A stretch of 64,000 nt of DNA, from positions 682,001 through 746,000 of the forward strand of contig NZ_LR824569.1 of NCBI RefSeq assembly GCF_903969135.1, written 5' to 3'. This document shows positions 1 through 9,027 of this stretch, piece by piece. The position numbers and the translations under genes are program-made. This DNA comes from Chryseobacterium sp. JV274 (GTDB lineage: Bacteria > Bacteroidota > Bacteroidia > Flavobacteriales > Weeksellaceae). Positions within the stretch are counted from its first letter, which is position 1, and every line of letters begins with the position of its first letter. Below the pieces are notes generated by a model. It worked only from the letters and a program-made list of their open reading frames with translations, was not told where the DNA came from and searched no databases.

Positions 1-371
1 ATCAACAAAATTGAAAATACAATCCACAAAAGAATGGAAATGATAATGCCTCCTATTCCATCGCCTACAGCTGGGGGATCAAATTCAAAACCATTAAGTT
101 TTGGGGTTTTATCAGTATATCTTTGTATTCTTTCTTTGTTTAAAACATTCCCGACATTGTCTTTCAATTTCAAGCCATAATACAGTCCTGCACTGATAAA
201 CAGAAAAAATGTTCCAGCCAAAAAAGAGGTTGATACAATAGAATTCTGAAATAGAGAGCGATGTGCTGCTTTTCCGGAAAGCCAAACGCTTAGAATTACT
301 ACTGCAATAATCACCAGCGTTGAAAAAAACAGATATTTTGTTTCCAGAAAAGATTTCCGTGGAAGTTTCAT
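1..371 (-). CDS. Membrane protein of unknown function, C-terminus beyond window
   Basis: The reading frame opens with ATG at 371 and runs without a stop to the window edge, so only the first 123 or so residues are seen. It starts MKLPRKSFLETKYLFF and has hydrophobic segments at about residues 13-28, 43-61 and 105-123, separated by a polar stretch with several lysines and a DPP motif, so an integral inner-membrane protein is likely. I do not recognise the family. An inverted repeat lies directly upstream (390-471), between this gene and the aminotransferase. Confidence 0.7.
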   Translation of the reverse strand, partial: MKLPRKSFLETKYLFFSTLVIIAVVILSVWLSGKAAHRSLFQNSIVSTSFLAGTFFLFISAGLYYGLKLKDNVGNVLNKERIQRYTDKTPKLNGFEFDPPAVGDGIGGIIISILLWIVFSILL

Positions 372-389
372 GGTTTATATTGTATTTGA

Positions 390-471
390 AACGCTTCGAC
401 TCCGCTCAGCCTGACACTATTAATATAAATTTAATTTTAATGATGTCATGCCGGACAGAGTCGAAGCATAT
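390..471. repeat. Inverted repeat with GCTTCGACTC arms
   Basis: Arm 391-418 (starts cgcttcgactccgctcagc) is an imperfect reverse complement of arm 442-470 (ends acagagtcgaagcat), around an AT-rich loop of about 23 bases. A decayed relative with the same arm ends lies at 52194-52250. Dispersed palindromes with this core look like REP-type elements; that class is inferred. Confidence 0.7.
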
Positions 472-484
472 TTTTATGTAAAGC

Positions 485-1738
485 CTATTTTAAATTGTTC
501 AAAGCACTTTCCAGTTTTGGAAGCATTACTTTGATCTCATCTGTAGCCAATCCTCCTACAGAAGCACGGAACCAAGGTTCAGATTTGTCTTCTCCGAAGG
601 CTGAGAATGGTACTAAAGCCACCCCTGCTTCATTGATCAGGTAAAATACCAGGTCTGAAGAGTTTTCAATGATTCCTCCATCGGGTTTTGTTTTTCCGAT
701 ATAGTTTAACTTAATCGTAAGATAAAGAGCTCCCATGGGTTCGATACTGTCTACTGAAAGTCCTTTTCCTTTTAAATCCTGAACTCCGTTGTGAAGAACT
801 TTTAAACTTTCTTCAAGTTTACCTTTAAAATCCTCAACAAAAGTATCTACATTCTCTGGGTTTGCATAGAATTTAGCCGTAGCTTCCTGCTCTGGTTTTG
901 GTGCCCATGCTCCAACGTGAGTAAGAAGTGCTTTCATTTTATCAAGAATATGAGCAGGCCCGAATCCCCATCCTACACGTACTCCTGTTGCTGCAAGGCA
1001 TTTGGAAATACCATCGATGTAGATTGTATAGTCTTTCATTTCAGGGAAAAGAGAAACAGGATCTACATGCTCAGCGCCAAAAGTAAGACAAGAATAGATC
1101 TGGTCATACATTAAGTATAACGGTTTTTCGTCTGCCCCTCTTTTTTTGTTTTCAGCGATGACCAATTCACAGATTTCTGAAAGCTGCTCTTTTGTAAACA
1201 TTGTTCCTGTAGGGTTCAATGGTGAGCAAAGTGCTAATAATACAGCTCCATCCAGATGAGGTCTTAGATCATCTGCTGTCGGAAGAAAGTTAGTTTCAGG
1301 TTTTGTTTTTACTTCTACAGCATTGGCAGAAGTAAGATAAGCATAGTGATTGTTGTTCCATGATGGTGTAGGATAAACTACTTTATCTCCTTCGTCTACA
1401 ATTGTTTTGTATACCGCATAAATCAAAGGTCTTGATCCTGCCGTAATCAAAATATCTTCTGGAGAATAGTCCAGGTTCCATCTTTTTTTAAGGTCTTTGG
1501 AAACTTCTTTTCTTAAAGATAAAAGTCCATTTGCAGGCGGATAATTCGTCAGATTATTCTGATATGCTTTCTGAATCTCTTCCTTCAGCAATGCCGGAAT
1601 AGGATAGATATTAGAATTCAGATCACCAATAGTAAGATTGGCAATTTCTGCTCCCTTTGCTTTTAGATCATTTACTTCGTTACCAATTTTTACAATTTCA
1701 GAACCGATCAGGTTCGCTGCTAATTTTGAAACTTTCAC
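485..1738 (-). CDS. PLP-dependent aminotransferase, class I/II
   Basis: A 417-residue cytosolic fold-type I aminotransferase that should move an amino group between an amino acid and a 2-oxo acid through pyridoxal phosphate. Visible signatures are NPTG at residues 175-178, YDQIY at 211-215 for the cofactor ring, and the Schiff-base lysine K246 in GISKCLAATGVRVGWG. The length is normal for the aspartate aminotransferase superfamily; substrate specificity cannot be read from sequence. The start codon is GTG (1736-1738); I see no better upstream ATG. The lipoprotein gene upstream is separated by only 22 bases, so the two may be cotranscribed. Confidence 0.88.
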   Translation of the reverse strand: MKVSKLAANLIGSEIVKIGNEVNDLKAKGAEIANLTIGDLNSNIYPIPALLKEEIQKAYQNNLTNYPPANGLLSLRKEVSKDLKKRWNLDYSPEDILITAGSRPLIYAVYKTIVDEGDKVVYPTPSWNNNHYAYLTSANAVEVKTKPETNFLPTADDLRPHLDGAVLLALCSPLNPTGTMFTKEQLSEICELVIAENKKRGADEKPLYLMYDQIYSCLTFGAEHVDPVSLFPEMKDYTIYIDGISKCLAATGVRVGWGFGPAHILDKMKALLTHVGAWAPKPEQEATAKFYANPENVDTFVEDFKGKLEESLKVLHNGVQDLKGKGLSVDSIEPMGALYLTIKLNYIGKTKPDGGIIENSSDLVFYLINEAGVALVPFSAFGEDKSEPWFRASVGGLATDEIKVMLPKLESALNNLK

Positions 1739-1760
1739 TTTTTCTTATTTTAAATTTATA

Positions 1761-2672
1761 TTATCGTTCTCCATTGATCTTTTCATCTATTTGATCTACC
1801 GGCGTTTGCGCATCAAAAAGAGTAATTATTTCTTTTGCTTTTTTTGCCGTATTGGAATTCGGATATTTTTTAATAATCCTGTTGAATTCCGCTCTGTTTT
1901 CATCGTTTAGTTTTCCTGTTCCTTTGTCCTGATCTCTTTCGTAAGTGGGTGTATTATCCATTCCCAAAAGATAATCAGACAAATATATTTTATAATCCTG
2001 TTCTACAGCTTTTAAAAGGTTACTCTTAGGATATTTCTTCATGAAATTTTCCCAAAACATGAGCCTGTCTCCAAGCTGTTCCCAGGTAATTATCAGTCCT
2101 GCATCTGCAGCATAATTGGATTCACTTTCTTTATCAGTCTGTGAAATGTAGACTTCATAATCAGGAGTTACCTTATTTTTAAACAGAGAAGAATAATATC
2201 CGGGCACAGTCCATATTTCAGTCATCCCTTCTCCTACTTCCCTGAACTCAAGGCCTTCTTTTTTCAGTTCTGAAGCTATTTTTTTAACATTGTCCGGCAA
2301 ATTGTACTGATCCTTATCATAGTTATAATAATTCACATATTTATCTAAAATATCAGTATGTAAGCTCATCAGACATTCTGTATACTTTCCTCTTATTTTT
2401 AAATAATCTTCGTATACATTGTCATTCTGCTCCGGACTGTTTCCAGCCATTTCTTTTTCGATTTTTGTACGGTACCATTGAAGTGATGTGATATAATCCT
2501 CCGTTTTATGAGCTGGAGAACATGCTGTATCTATCGGTTTGTACTGATCTTCTTTGGTTTCTGTAGTAGCAATCGAATCATTTTCAAGTTTTGTCTCTGA
2601 AACTGCAGTTTCCTTTTTACAGGAAACTACAGCTGCAGAAAGCAGGCAAACCGCTATTATTTTTTTAATCAT
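1761..2672 (-). CDS. Putative lipoprotein, unknown function
   Basis: A 303-residue exported protein. The N-terminus has a short hydrophobic stretch ending in a lipobox (LLSAAVVSC, Cys18), so it should be cleaved by signal peptidase II and lipidated. The mature part is acidic and helix-rich with many Lys, Glu and Tyr residues and no motif I recognise; repeated patterns such as KKYPKSN and KKYPNSN suggest short TPR-like helical repeats. It lies 18 bases downstream of phosphoglucomutase and is probably in the same transcript. Function is unknown. Confidence 0.75.
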   Translation of the reverse strand: MIKKIIAVCLLSAAVVSCKKETAVSETKLENDSIATTETKEDQYKPIDTACSPAHKTEDYITSLQWYRTKIEKEMAGNSPEQNDNVYEDYLKIRGKYTECLMSLHTDILDKYVNYYNYDKDQYNLPDNVKKIASELKKEGLEFREVGEGMTEIWTVPGYYSSLFKNKVTPDYEVYISQTDKESESNYAADAGLIITWEQLGDRLMFWENFMKKYPKSNLLKAVEQDYKIYLSDYLLGMDNTPTYERDQDKGTGKLNDENRAEFNRIIKKYPNSNTAKKAKEIITLFDAQTPVDQIDEKINGER

Positions 2673-2690
2673 CTACTATTTTTGGGGAAA

Positions 2691-4406
2691 TTAATCCAGT
2701 TTCAAATCTGTTTTAACGGCCCCTATTTTAGTTTCCAATGATTTTAATTTATCTCTGAAATCCGTTTCTGAAGTAATAGAATCCTTCACTGAAACATAGA
2801 ACTTGATTTTTGGTTCTGTTCCTGAAGGTCTTACGCATACTTTTGTTCCATCCTGTGTGTAATAAATCAATACGTTGGACTTTGGAATATCATTCATTAC
2901 TTTTTTCTCGTTCGTAGAAATGGTAAGGCTTGTCTGTTCTTTGAAATCCTTTACTTCTTCCACTAATGATCCTGCCAATTCTTTTGGAGGGTTTTCACGG
3001 AAGTTTTTCATCATATTCTCGATCTCTTCAGCGCCTTCTTTTCCTTTTCTTACAATGTTGATTAATCCTTCGTAATACATTCCAAGATCTTCATAGATCT
3101 CGATCATGTACTGATACATTGTTTTTCCGTTGGCTTTGCACCACGCTGCAATTTCGCAAGCTAAAAGGATACTTCCACAAGAATCTTTGTCACGAACGAA
3201 ATCTCCGGTCATAAATCCGAAACTTTCTTCACCTCCACACACAAATTTTTGTGTTCCTTCTGCTTCACGGATCATTTTTCCGATCCATTTGAATCCGGTA
3301 AGACCTACTTTGCACTCTACTCCGAATTTCTGAGCGATATCAAAGAAGATATCTGAAGTTACAATCGTAGAACCTATAAATTCTTTTCCTGTAATTCTTC
3401 CTTGTTTTCTCCATTCATTCAGGATATAGTAGGTAAGAATGGTATTGGTCTGGTTTCCGTTCAACAGCTGCATTTCACCATCAAGATTTCTTACCGCAAT
3501 TCCCAATCTGTCACCATCCGGGTCTGTGCCAATCACGATATCTGCATTCGTAATTCTTGCAAGATCCATTGCCATTTCCAATGCTGCAGGCTCTTCCGGG
3601 TTTGGAGAATCTACAGTAGGGAAATTTCCGCTTGGGATCATCTGTTCTCTCACAAGATCTATTTTTTTGAATCCTGCTTTTTCAAGTGCTTTAGGAACAG
3701 TGGTATATGTTGTTCCGTGGATTGATGTGAAAACTATATTTAAATTTTCTTTTCCAACATTCTGATAGGTAGAGTTTTCAATACATGCATCGATATATAC
3801 ATCGTCCTGCTCCTCTCCGATCCACTCGATAAGATCATCATTTCCGTTGAATTTAATTTCTTCAAACTTTACAGAATACACTTCATTGATAATGGCTTCA
3901 TCATTAGGCGGAACAATCTGAGCTCCGTCATTCCAGTATACTTTATAACCGTTGTATTCCGGCGGGTTATGAGAAGCTGTCAATACAATTCCCCCGTTAC
4001 ATTTTTTATCACGTACTGTGAAAGACAATTCCGGAGTGGGTCTGTGATCTTTGAAAAGCAGTACTTTGATTCCATTGGCTGTCAAAACATCAGCTACCAG
4101 CTTTCCGAATTCTTTTGAGTTATGACGAACATCATAAGCAATAGCTACTTTGATCTCTTCTCCTTTGAATTGCTGCAGCATATAGTTCGCCAATCCTTGC
4201 GTAGCCTGTCCTAATGTATATTTATTCAAGCGGTTGGTTCCTACTCCCATTATTCCACGCATTCCTCCTGTCCCGAATTCCAGTTCTCTGTAGAAAGAAT
4301 CTTCCAGATCTGGAGAATTGCTGTCAATCAGTGATTGTACAGCCTCTCTTGTTTCTTTATCGAAGGTATCACTTAACCAAAGTTTCGCTTTTTCTAGTGT
4401 ATTCAT
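2691..4406 (-). CDS. Phosphoglucomutase/phosphomannomutase family (alpha-D-phosphohexomutase)
   Basis: A 571-residue cytosolic enzyme expected to interconvert hexose 1- and 6-phosphates. All four family signatures are present: the phosphoserine loop TASHNPPEYNG near residue 145, the metal-binding loop TDPDGDRLG near 295, the sugar-binding GGEESFGF near 395, and the phosphate-binding RPSGTEPKIKF near the C-terminus. The length fits the longer PgcA-like phosphoglucomutases rather than bacterial ManB (about 460). It provides glucose-1-phosphate for glycan and glycogen synthesis. An AT-rich intergenic inverted repeat lies upstream. Confidence 0.92.
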   Translation of the reverse strand: MNTLEKAKLWLSDTFDKETREAVQSLIDSNSPDLEDSFYRELEFGTGGMRGIMGVGTNRLNKYTLGQATQGLANYMLQQFKGEEIKVAIAYDVRHNSKEFGKLVADVLTANGIKVLLFKDHRPTPELSFTVRDKKCNGGIVLTASHNPPEYNGYKVYWNDGAQIVPPNDEAIINEVYSVKFEEIKFNGNDDLIEWIGEEQDDVYIDACIENSTYQNVGKENLNIVFTSIHGTTYTTVPKALEKAGFKKIDLVREQMIPSGNFPTVDSPNPEEPAALEMAMDLARITNADIVIGTDPDGDRLGIAVRNLDGEMQLLNGNQTNTILTYYILNEWRKQGRITGKEFIGSTIVTSDIFFDIAQKFGVECKVGLTGFKWIGKMIREAEGTQKFVCGGEESFGFMTGDFVRDKDSCGSILLACEIAAWCKANGKTMYQYMIEIYEDLGMYYEGLINIVRKGKEGAEEIENMMKNFRENPPKELAGSLVEEVKDFKEQTSLTISTNEKKVMNDIPKSNVLIYYTQDGTKVCVRPSGTEPKIKFYVSVKDSITSETDFRDKLKSLETKIGAVKTDLKLD

Positions 4407-4426
4407 ATTTATGTCTAAGTTTTTTA

Positions 4427-4583
4427 AGCTGGAAGAGAGAAGCTGGAGGTTATATCATGCCTAGCTTCAATTCCGGCTTTATTTTATTTTTATATTATTT
4501 TATTTTATCAATTTTGTTGGAAGCAAATTTCTAATTTTGAAAACAAAAGGTATGAAAACTAACATTCCTCCCATCTTCCAGCC
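4427..4583. repeat. Interrupted inverted repeat (AGCTGGAAGA type)
   Basis: Arm 4427-4450 contains two direct copies of agctgga; arm 4564-4583 carries the complement (atcttccagcc). They flank about 110 bases of very AT-rich sequence with no gene. It fills nearly the whole gap between phosphoglucomutase and the GIN-domain lipoprotein. The pattern of short direct repeats in inverted arms recurs at other junctions in this window. Confidence 0.5.
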
Positions 4584-4586
4584 AAA

Positions 4587-5288
4587 CTACTCTAATTTCT
4601 TATTTTCAACTTTCGTTGTTTTCTCTATTTTAAAAGCTCTGATAGGGTCGTTGTAATAGATAAATTTTGCAGTATTCTGAATATGTCCTTTTAAAGAATC
4701 TTTTACATTTACTTCTGCATAATTCCCGTTTTTAGAGTCGATATTCAAATTGGTAATTTTCCAGTATGGAGCAATTAAACTTGCTGTATCTGAAATCTTT
4801 ATAACGGCATCTTTGGACAATCCAAGGAAATTGGCGCGGCTTCTGTTGTGCATTTCCACCTCTGCTCTTCTGGTATTTACAGACCCCATGAAGCTTGCAT
4901 TATTTTTCATGCTAAGTCTGAAATTGTCTGTCTTTATTTCACTTGAAATATTCACTTCCACAGAATCAGAAACAGCTACTTTTTCCAGGTTATATTTTGA
5001 ATAAATTGTTACATTATAAAAATCCACTCCTTTAGTACCTCTTTTTTCTTTGATGAAAAGGGTCTTATCTTTTACATCCACATCAAGGTTATTAGCAACA
5101 TTCGGATAGGTTTCTATTTCCACAAAATTCTTAGGCCCTTTGGCATAAAATACACGGAATTTCCCTTCCAGATCAAGGTTTACAAACTCCGAAACATCCA
5201 CATCCTTCTTTTCAATATTTCCTTTCGGAGAAACTTTTCCACAGGAAACTACTGCCATCAGCATTAATGTGTATACAACTTTTTTCAT
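4587..5288 (-). CDS. GIN domain (DUF2807-like) lipoprotein
   Basis: A 233-residue protein with a lipobox at the N-terminus (LMAVVSCGK, Cys16), so probably attached to a membrane facing the periplasm. The body is a run of short beta strands with repeated patterns (VDVSEFVNLDLEGKFRV, then VEVNISSEIKTDNFRLSM and VEMHNRSRANFLG) typical of the right-handed beta-helix putative auto-transporter adhesin head, or GIN, domain. The domain is common in Bacteroidota; its molecular role is not established. The family call rests on resemblance of the beta-helical repeats. Confidence 0.72.
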   Translation of the reverse strand: MKKVVYTLMLMAVVSCGKVSPKGNIEKKDVDVSEFVNLDLEGKFRVFYAKGPKNFVEIETYPNVANNLDVDVKDKTLFIKEKRGTKGVDFYNVTIYSKYNLEKVAVSDSVEVNISSEIKTDNFRLSMKNNASFMGSVNTRRAEVEMHNRSRANFLGLSKDAVIKISDTASLIAPYWKITNLNIDSKNGNYAEVNVKDSLKGHIQNTAKFIYYNDPIRAFKIEKTTKVENKKLE

Positions 5289-5389
5289 ATTTAATTTTAA
5301 ATATTCTATATTATAACCGTAACGATCTTTACTGAAAATCTATAAAAGGTTTTTCATGTCTCTCACAGGACTTTCAATATTATTTTAAA

Positions 5390-5397
5390 CAAAAATA
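5390..5397 (-). promoter_or_regulatory. Candidate -7 box for the GIN-domain lipoprotein gene
   Basis: On the minus strand this reads TATTTTTG, matching the Bacteroidota -7 consensus TAnnTTTG, about 100 bases before the ATG at 5288. No clear -33 TTTG is seen at the expected distance, so this is weak. Confidence 0.35.
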
Positions 5398-5484
5398 GGA
5401 TTAAAATTTCTAAAAATCTTTGTCTTTTGACAATAAAATACCTGATAATTTTCAATTTTTTGCTTTTCAGAAAAAGACTATTTC

Positions 5485-5868
5485 TTATTTCTCCTTTCCT
5501 CTTACTTTTTTATAAAACCATGTTTTAGGACTTCCGGCCATTGAAAATAAAAGCAGGTAATCTTTACTGATATTAGAAATTCTCATGGATGTTACTTTTT
5601 CATCACCATGATACTTCATTTTCAACAAATTATTTTCTATCTGATAAGTCCCGTTATTCCCAATCGAACTGAAAGTTTTATCCCGATAAAAAGTGAGAAT
5701 TCCTGTTCCGTATCTGGAATTGTTTGTCTTGGTCTTCAACGTATCCGTCTGACGGATTTCTCCGTCATAAATATCAATAAACTCCCAGGAACCAGAAAGT
5801 TTGTTAGATGAGCAGGAGGCTGTAAAAAGTAAAAGAAAATAAAAAAGAATAGGTTTGAGGTTAAACAT
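5485..5868 (-). CDS. Small lipoprotein, lipocalin-like
   Basis: A 127-residue protein beginning with a hydrophobic segment and lipobox (FTASCSS, Cys19), so likely lipidated and exported. The mature region starts LSGSWEFIDIYDGE, followed by alternating short beta strands (YGTGILTFYRDKTFSSIGNNGTYQIENN), a pattern typical of Bacteroidota lipocalin-like proteins that open with a xGxW motif. No ligand can be inferred. It seems to be a single-gene unit, since a terminator of the next operon lies just upstream. Confidence 0.65.
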   Translation of the reverse strand: MFNLKPILFYFLLLFTASCSSNKLSGSWEFIDIYDGEIRQTDTLKTKTNNSRYGTGILTFYRDKTFSSIGNNGTYQIENNLLKMKYHGDEKVTSMRISNISKDYLLLFSMAGSPKTWFYKKVRGKEK

Positions 5869-5896
5869 GAAGGTTAAAAGTTTTTATAAATTACAA

Positions 5897-5922
5897 AAAG
5901 CACCCTGCTGACAGAGTGCTTT
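5897..5922 (-). terminator. Intrinsic terminator hairpin
   Basis: The hairpin aaagcaccctgctgacagagtgcttt has a near-perfect stem, followed on the minus strand by T-rich sequence. It lies downstream of the glycosyltransferase-DUF4199 unit. The stretch between it and the glycosyltransferase (5923-6064) holds only degenerate cactaat/attagtg inverted repeats. Confidence 0.65.
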
Positions 5923-6064
5923 CATTTATTAAGATAAATTTTTATAATTAATTGTGGTGTACTATTATTTAGCTTAAAAACCACTAAGTACACTAATTTT
6001 ATACACTAATATCACAAACACCAATAGTGTCATTTGTGAAACATTTGCATCATTAGTGTTTAAA

Positions 6065-7015
6065 TTATATCACTTCATCAATATTATAATTCTTGTGTTC
6101 GCGGTTCGTTCTGATAATCATTTCTCCTAAGAATCCTGCTACAAACAGAAGACTTCCCAAAATCATCATTGTTAAAGCAATAAAGAACCAAGGATTATTG
6201 GTAATTAAATGTCCGTAAATTCCTCTTGCAACATCAATCAATTTTGAAATTCCCAGCCAAAGTGCAGAAAGAAAACCAACAATAAACATTAAAGTCCCTA
6301 CTGCTCCGAAGAAATGCATTGGTCTTCCTCCAAAACGACTTACAAACCAAAGAGTTATCAAATCCAGAAAACCTCTTACAAATCTTTCAGTTCCGAATTT
6401 TGAAGTTCCGTAAGGCCTTGCCTGATGCTGTACTTCTTTTTCAGTAATTCTTCTGAAGCCTGCATTGGCAGCTAATACCGGAATATAACGGTGCATATCT
6501 CCGTAAACATCTACAGATTTTACCACCTGCTTTTTGTAAGCCTTCAAACCACAGTTGAAGTCATGAAGATAAACTCCTGAAACTTTTCTTGCTGCTGCAT
6601 TGAATAATTTTGACGGAATATTCTTCGTCATTACATTATCAAAACGCTTCTTTTTCCAACCGGAAACGATATCGTAGTTGTCATGGATTACCATATTGTA
6701 CAGTTCCGGAATTTCTTCAGGGAAATCCTGCAAGTCTGCATCCATGGTAATAACTACATCTCCGTTTGTTCTTTCAAAGGCTGCATGAAGAGCCTGAGAT
6801 TTTCCATAATTTCTGGAAAATTTAATAGCGTGGATCTGAGGATACTGAACTTTCATATTCTCAATAATGCTCCACGACAAATCCGTACTTCCATCGTCTA
6901 CAAACCAGATTTCATAAGATAAATCGTTGGTTGTGCATACTTTATCGATTCTTGAAAAAAGCTCTTCCAAAGAGTCTTCTTCGTTCAGTAACGGAATAAC
7001 TATAGATAAATTCAT
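6065..7015 (-). CDS. Family 2 glycosyltransferase with two C-terminal membrane helices
   Basis: A 316-residue GT2 enzyme of the DPM1/GtrB/ArnC type that transfers a sugar from a nucleotide donor, usually to a polyprenyl phosphate lipid. The N-terminus LSIVIPLLNEEDSLEELF, the nucleotide-binding VDDGSTD, and the metal-binding DADLQDFPE are all present. Two hydrophobic segments at about residues 230-255 and 275-300 would anchor the catalytic domain at the cytoplasmic face of the inner membrane. Its gene is 16 bases downstream of the DUF4199 gene, so they probably form an operon. Sugar and acceptor are unknown. Confidence 0.87.
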   Translation of the reverse strand: MNLSIVIPLLNEEDSLEELFSRIDKVCTTNDLSYEIWFVDDGSTDLSWSIIENMKVQYPQIHAIKFSRNYGKSQALHAAFERTNGDVVITMDADLQDFPEEIPELYNMVIHDNYDIVSGWKKKRFDNVMTKNIPSKLFNAAARKVSGVYLHDFNCGLKAYKKQVVKSVDVYGDMHRYIPVLAANAGFRRITEKEVQHQARPYGTSKFGTERFVRGFLDLITLWFVSRFGGRPMHFFGAVGTLMFIVGFLSALWLGISKLIDVARGIYGHLITNNPWFFIALTMMILGSLLFVAGFLGEMIIRTNREHKNYNIDEVI

Positions 7016-7031
7016 TTAATTTTAATAAAAA

Positions 7032-7634
7032 TTAGGCTTGATTTGTTTCTTCGGGCTGATGTATTGTTCTTGTTCTGAAAAATGCTCCGAAAAACACCGA
7101 CAAAACTACGTAAAATATAAGAATTGCTGCAAAGTATCCTGAAAAATGACTTGCGGTAAGCATATCTTTTCCTTTAACCGCCTCTGGAGTGAAGCTTTGT
7201 AATCTTTCTATGTACTTCTGATCCAGCTCATCAATATCTTTCTGATGCTTCAGAATTTTTCTTGCAGAGGTGTATTCTGTATCCAATTCTGATTTTTGTC
7301 TCTGAACATATTGGTAGTTCAACAGCTTTTTGGCCGCCGGATCTACAAAGTTTAAAAAGGCATAAATACTGAAAATGGAAAGAATTCCTCCGACAAACAT
7401 CGGAACGAATGCTCTTTTGAAAGCTTCTTTGAATTTTACTACTCTATGGTTGTTCCAATAGGATTTTACAGACCAGAAAGCAGCCCCCGCATAGAGAAGA
7501 GGCAAAACAAAAGCGTTGGCTTTCAGAGAGATATCAAAATAATTGATTCCTGAGAAAAAAGTGTATACTACAAAGAAAACGATCATTGTAGCGATAAAAA
7601 GTATAATTCCTAGTGTTGATGGACTTTTCGTCAT
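7032..7634 (-). CDS. DUF4199 family membrane protein
   Basis: The open frame extends to 7682, but I take the ATG at 7634, giving a 200-residue protein MTKSPSTLGIILF, because the extra 16 residues are polar and the membrane helix starts immediately after this Met. Four hydrophobic segments are visible: two in the first 60 residues, one after the lysine-rich VVKFKEAFKRAF, and one near the C-terminus. A charged helical region lies between segments 3 and 4. This layout fits DUF4199, a Bacteroidota family of unknown role often found beside GT2 glycosyltransferases, as here. Confidence 0.75.
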   Translation of the reverse strand: MTKSPSTLGIILFIATMIVFFVVYTFFSGINYFDISLKANAFVLPLLYAGAAFWSVKSYWNNHRVVKFKEAFKRAFVPMFVGGILSIFSIYAFLNFVDPAAKKLLNYQYVQRQKSELDTEYTSARKILKHQKDIDELDQKYIERLQSFTPEAVKGKDMLTASHFSGYFAAILIFYVVLSVFFGAFFRTRTIHQPEETNQA

Positions 7635-7732
7635 ATTTAAATTTTTAGAAAAAAGTTGAAAAATTTTCCCTCTAAATGTCAAGTGTTTAGCTTTACCACG
7701 GCATTTTTTCGACTAATTTTCTTTGATAAAGT

Positions 7733-7762
7733 TTTGAAGTTTATAAAATATTCCTACCTTTG
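7733..7762 (+). promoter_or_regulatory. Promoter of the SRP RNA gene
   Basis: TTTG at 7733-7736 is followed after 18 bases by TACCTTTG at 7755-7762, very close to the Bacteroidota sigma factor consensus TTTG-N19-TAnnTTTG. Transcription would begin a few bases later, at the start of the SRP RNA. One of the clearest promoters in the window. Confidence 0.8.
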
Positions 7763-7766
7763 CAAC

Positions 7767-7860
7767 GGCAAGTCCTAAACAACCAGCTCCTGAGAATCCT
7801 CCAGGGTGGGAACGCAGCAAAGGTAATTGGTCGTAGCGGTGTGATTTAGGTAGCTTGCCA
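7767..7860 (+). ncRNA. ffs: Bacterial small signal recognition particle RNA (4.5S-like)
   Basis: About 94 nucleotides that fold into one long hairpin: GGCAAG at 7767-7772 pairs with CTTGCC at 7854-7859, and AGTCCTAAA pairs with TTTAGG further in. The apex carries the conserved SRP domain: CCTCCAGGGTG, a GGAA tetraloop, then CGCAGCAAAGGTAA, corresponding to the asymmetric loop bound by the Ffh M domain. A run of nine T from 7861 ends it. Its protein partner Ffh is encoded at the other end of this window. It guides ribosomes making membrane proteins to the inner membrane. Identified by motif and fold, not by a covariance search. Confidence 0.92.
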
Positions 7861-7979
7861 TTTTTTTTTGGTTTAAAGTGAGAAGAGAGGTAATTTGATA
7901 ATTATCTTTTTTTGTTTTTAATACCTTACGCATCATTTTCATTTTTCTAATTTTTCAGATTACCTATTCCCGTTATTGA

Positions 7980-8666
7980 TTAAAACTCGAATGTCTCGCC
8001 TAATTTTGGTAAAACAAGTTCTACATTTTTATCTGCAAAATGTTTTAATGCACTTTCATGATTGATCTCAATTGCCGGGAAAGTATCAAAGTGACATCCG
8101 ATTACTTTTGGAGTTTTCAACAGTTCTGCAGCGGCAAAAGATGCTTTTCTAGGGCACATTGTGTAGTGGCTCCCGATTGGAAGGATAGAAAGATCAATGT
8201 TTCCGTATAATCTCGGGAACAGCTCCATATCTGCCATTACTCCTGTATCTCCTGCCAAATAGATATTCTTACCTTCAGGCAATCTGAAGATATACCCTAC
8301 AGGAACGCCACCATAGCTTCCATCAGGGAAAGAACTTGTATGATGAGCCGGAACCATGGAAATTTTAAGATCGTCAATTTTTGCAGATCCTCCTAAGTTC
8401 ACATCGTCTCTATTTTTAGCCTGTTGAAAATAACCGCATACTTCTGGTACTCCAATGATGGTAGCTTCCGGATAATGCTGCAATACTTCTGCTACATCGG
8501 CAATATGATCACCATGTGCATGAGTCAACAGGATGTAATCAATTTTCTGAGCAGAAATATCAAAACCTGATTCTGCTTTTTTGTAATTGTAAAAAGGGTC
8601 GCTCAAAATTGTTTTGTCCTTGTACGTAAACAGGAAGCAATTTTGCCCTAAGAATTGTATTTTCAT
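7980..8666 (-). CDS. Metal-dependent hydrolase, UPF0173-type metallo-beta-lactamase fold
   Basis: A 228-residue cytosolic protein of the MBL superfamily. The metal-binding motif THAHGDHIAD is near residue 50; further ligands appear as the histidine in VPAHHTS, the aspartate in YLAGDTGVM near 140, and the histidine in IGCHFDTFP near 193. The short single-domain length and the GDTGVM and GSHYTMCPRKA segments fit UPF0173 hydrolases related to UlaG. The substrate is not known. Confidence 0.85.
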   Translation of the reverse strand: MKIQFLGQNCFLFTYKDKTILSDPFYNYKKAESGFDISAQKIDYILLTHAHGDHIADVAEVLQHYPEATIIGVPEVCGYFQQAKNRDDVNLGGSAKIDDLKISMVPAHHTSSFPDGSYGGVPVGYIFRLPEGKNIYLAGDTGVMADMELFPRLYGNIDLSILPIGSHYTMCPRKASFAAAELLKTPKVIGCHFDTFPAIEINHESALKHFADKNVELVLPKLGETFEF

Positions 8667-8734
8667 TTTAAATTTAGTTTAAAATTTTGAATAATGATGT
8701 CTCATCCCTTTAAGGAAAAGAATCATCTTTTTAT

Positions 8735-9022
8735 TTAAGAACATCCCATGGGTGGCTTTATAAAAAACTCATATATCAACAGACATGTGGGTATTATTAT
8801 TAAAATCTGGAGACCCAATAACGGTTTCATTATTTGTACTTTCCCGATTAATACATAAAAAGCTAACACAGCATTAGAAATGATAATCAAAGTAACCAAG
8901 GCAGGAATGAAATCAATTTCAAAAACTGACATACCCCCCATTAACTCTTCTATCAAATAATAAATAAGTAATAAAGCTAAAACAATAGACAGACAAGAAG
9001 TTATCTTTAAAGCAGTCTTCAT
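8735..9022 (-). CDS. Small membrane protein of unknown function
   Basis: A 95-residue protein with three hydrophobic segments (about residues 5-25, 38-60 and 68-88) linked by short polar turns, so a small inner-membrane protein. I do not recognise a family. It is five bases downstream of the SRPBCC gene, which argues for a shared transcript. No signal peptide cleavage site or catalytic motif is apparent. Confidence 0.6.
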   Translation of the reverse strand: MKTALKITSCLSIVLALLLIYYLIEELMGGMSVFEIDFIPALVTLIIISNAVLAFYVLIGKVQIMKPLLGLQILIIIPTCLLIYEFFIKPPMGCS

Positions 9023-9027
9023 GTGTT

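Noticed and set aside
5923..6064. Possible regulatory RNA in the cactaat/attagtg repeats
   Set aside because: The arms pair only imperfectly and no promoter box or conserved RNA fold is seen; it looks like a degenerate repeat.
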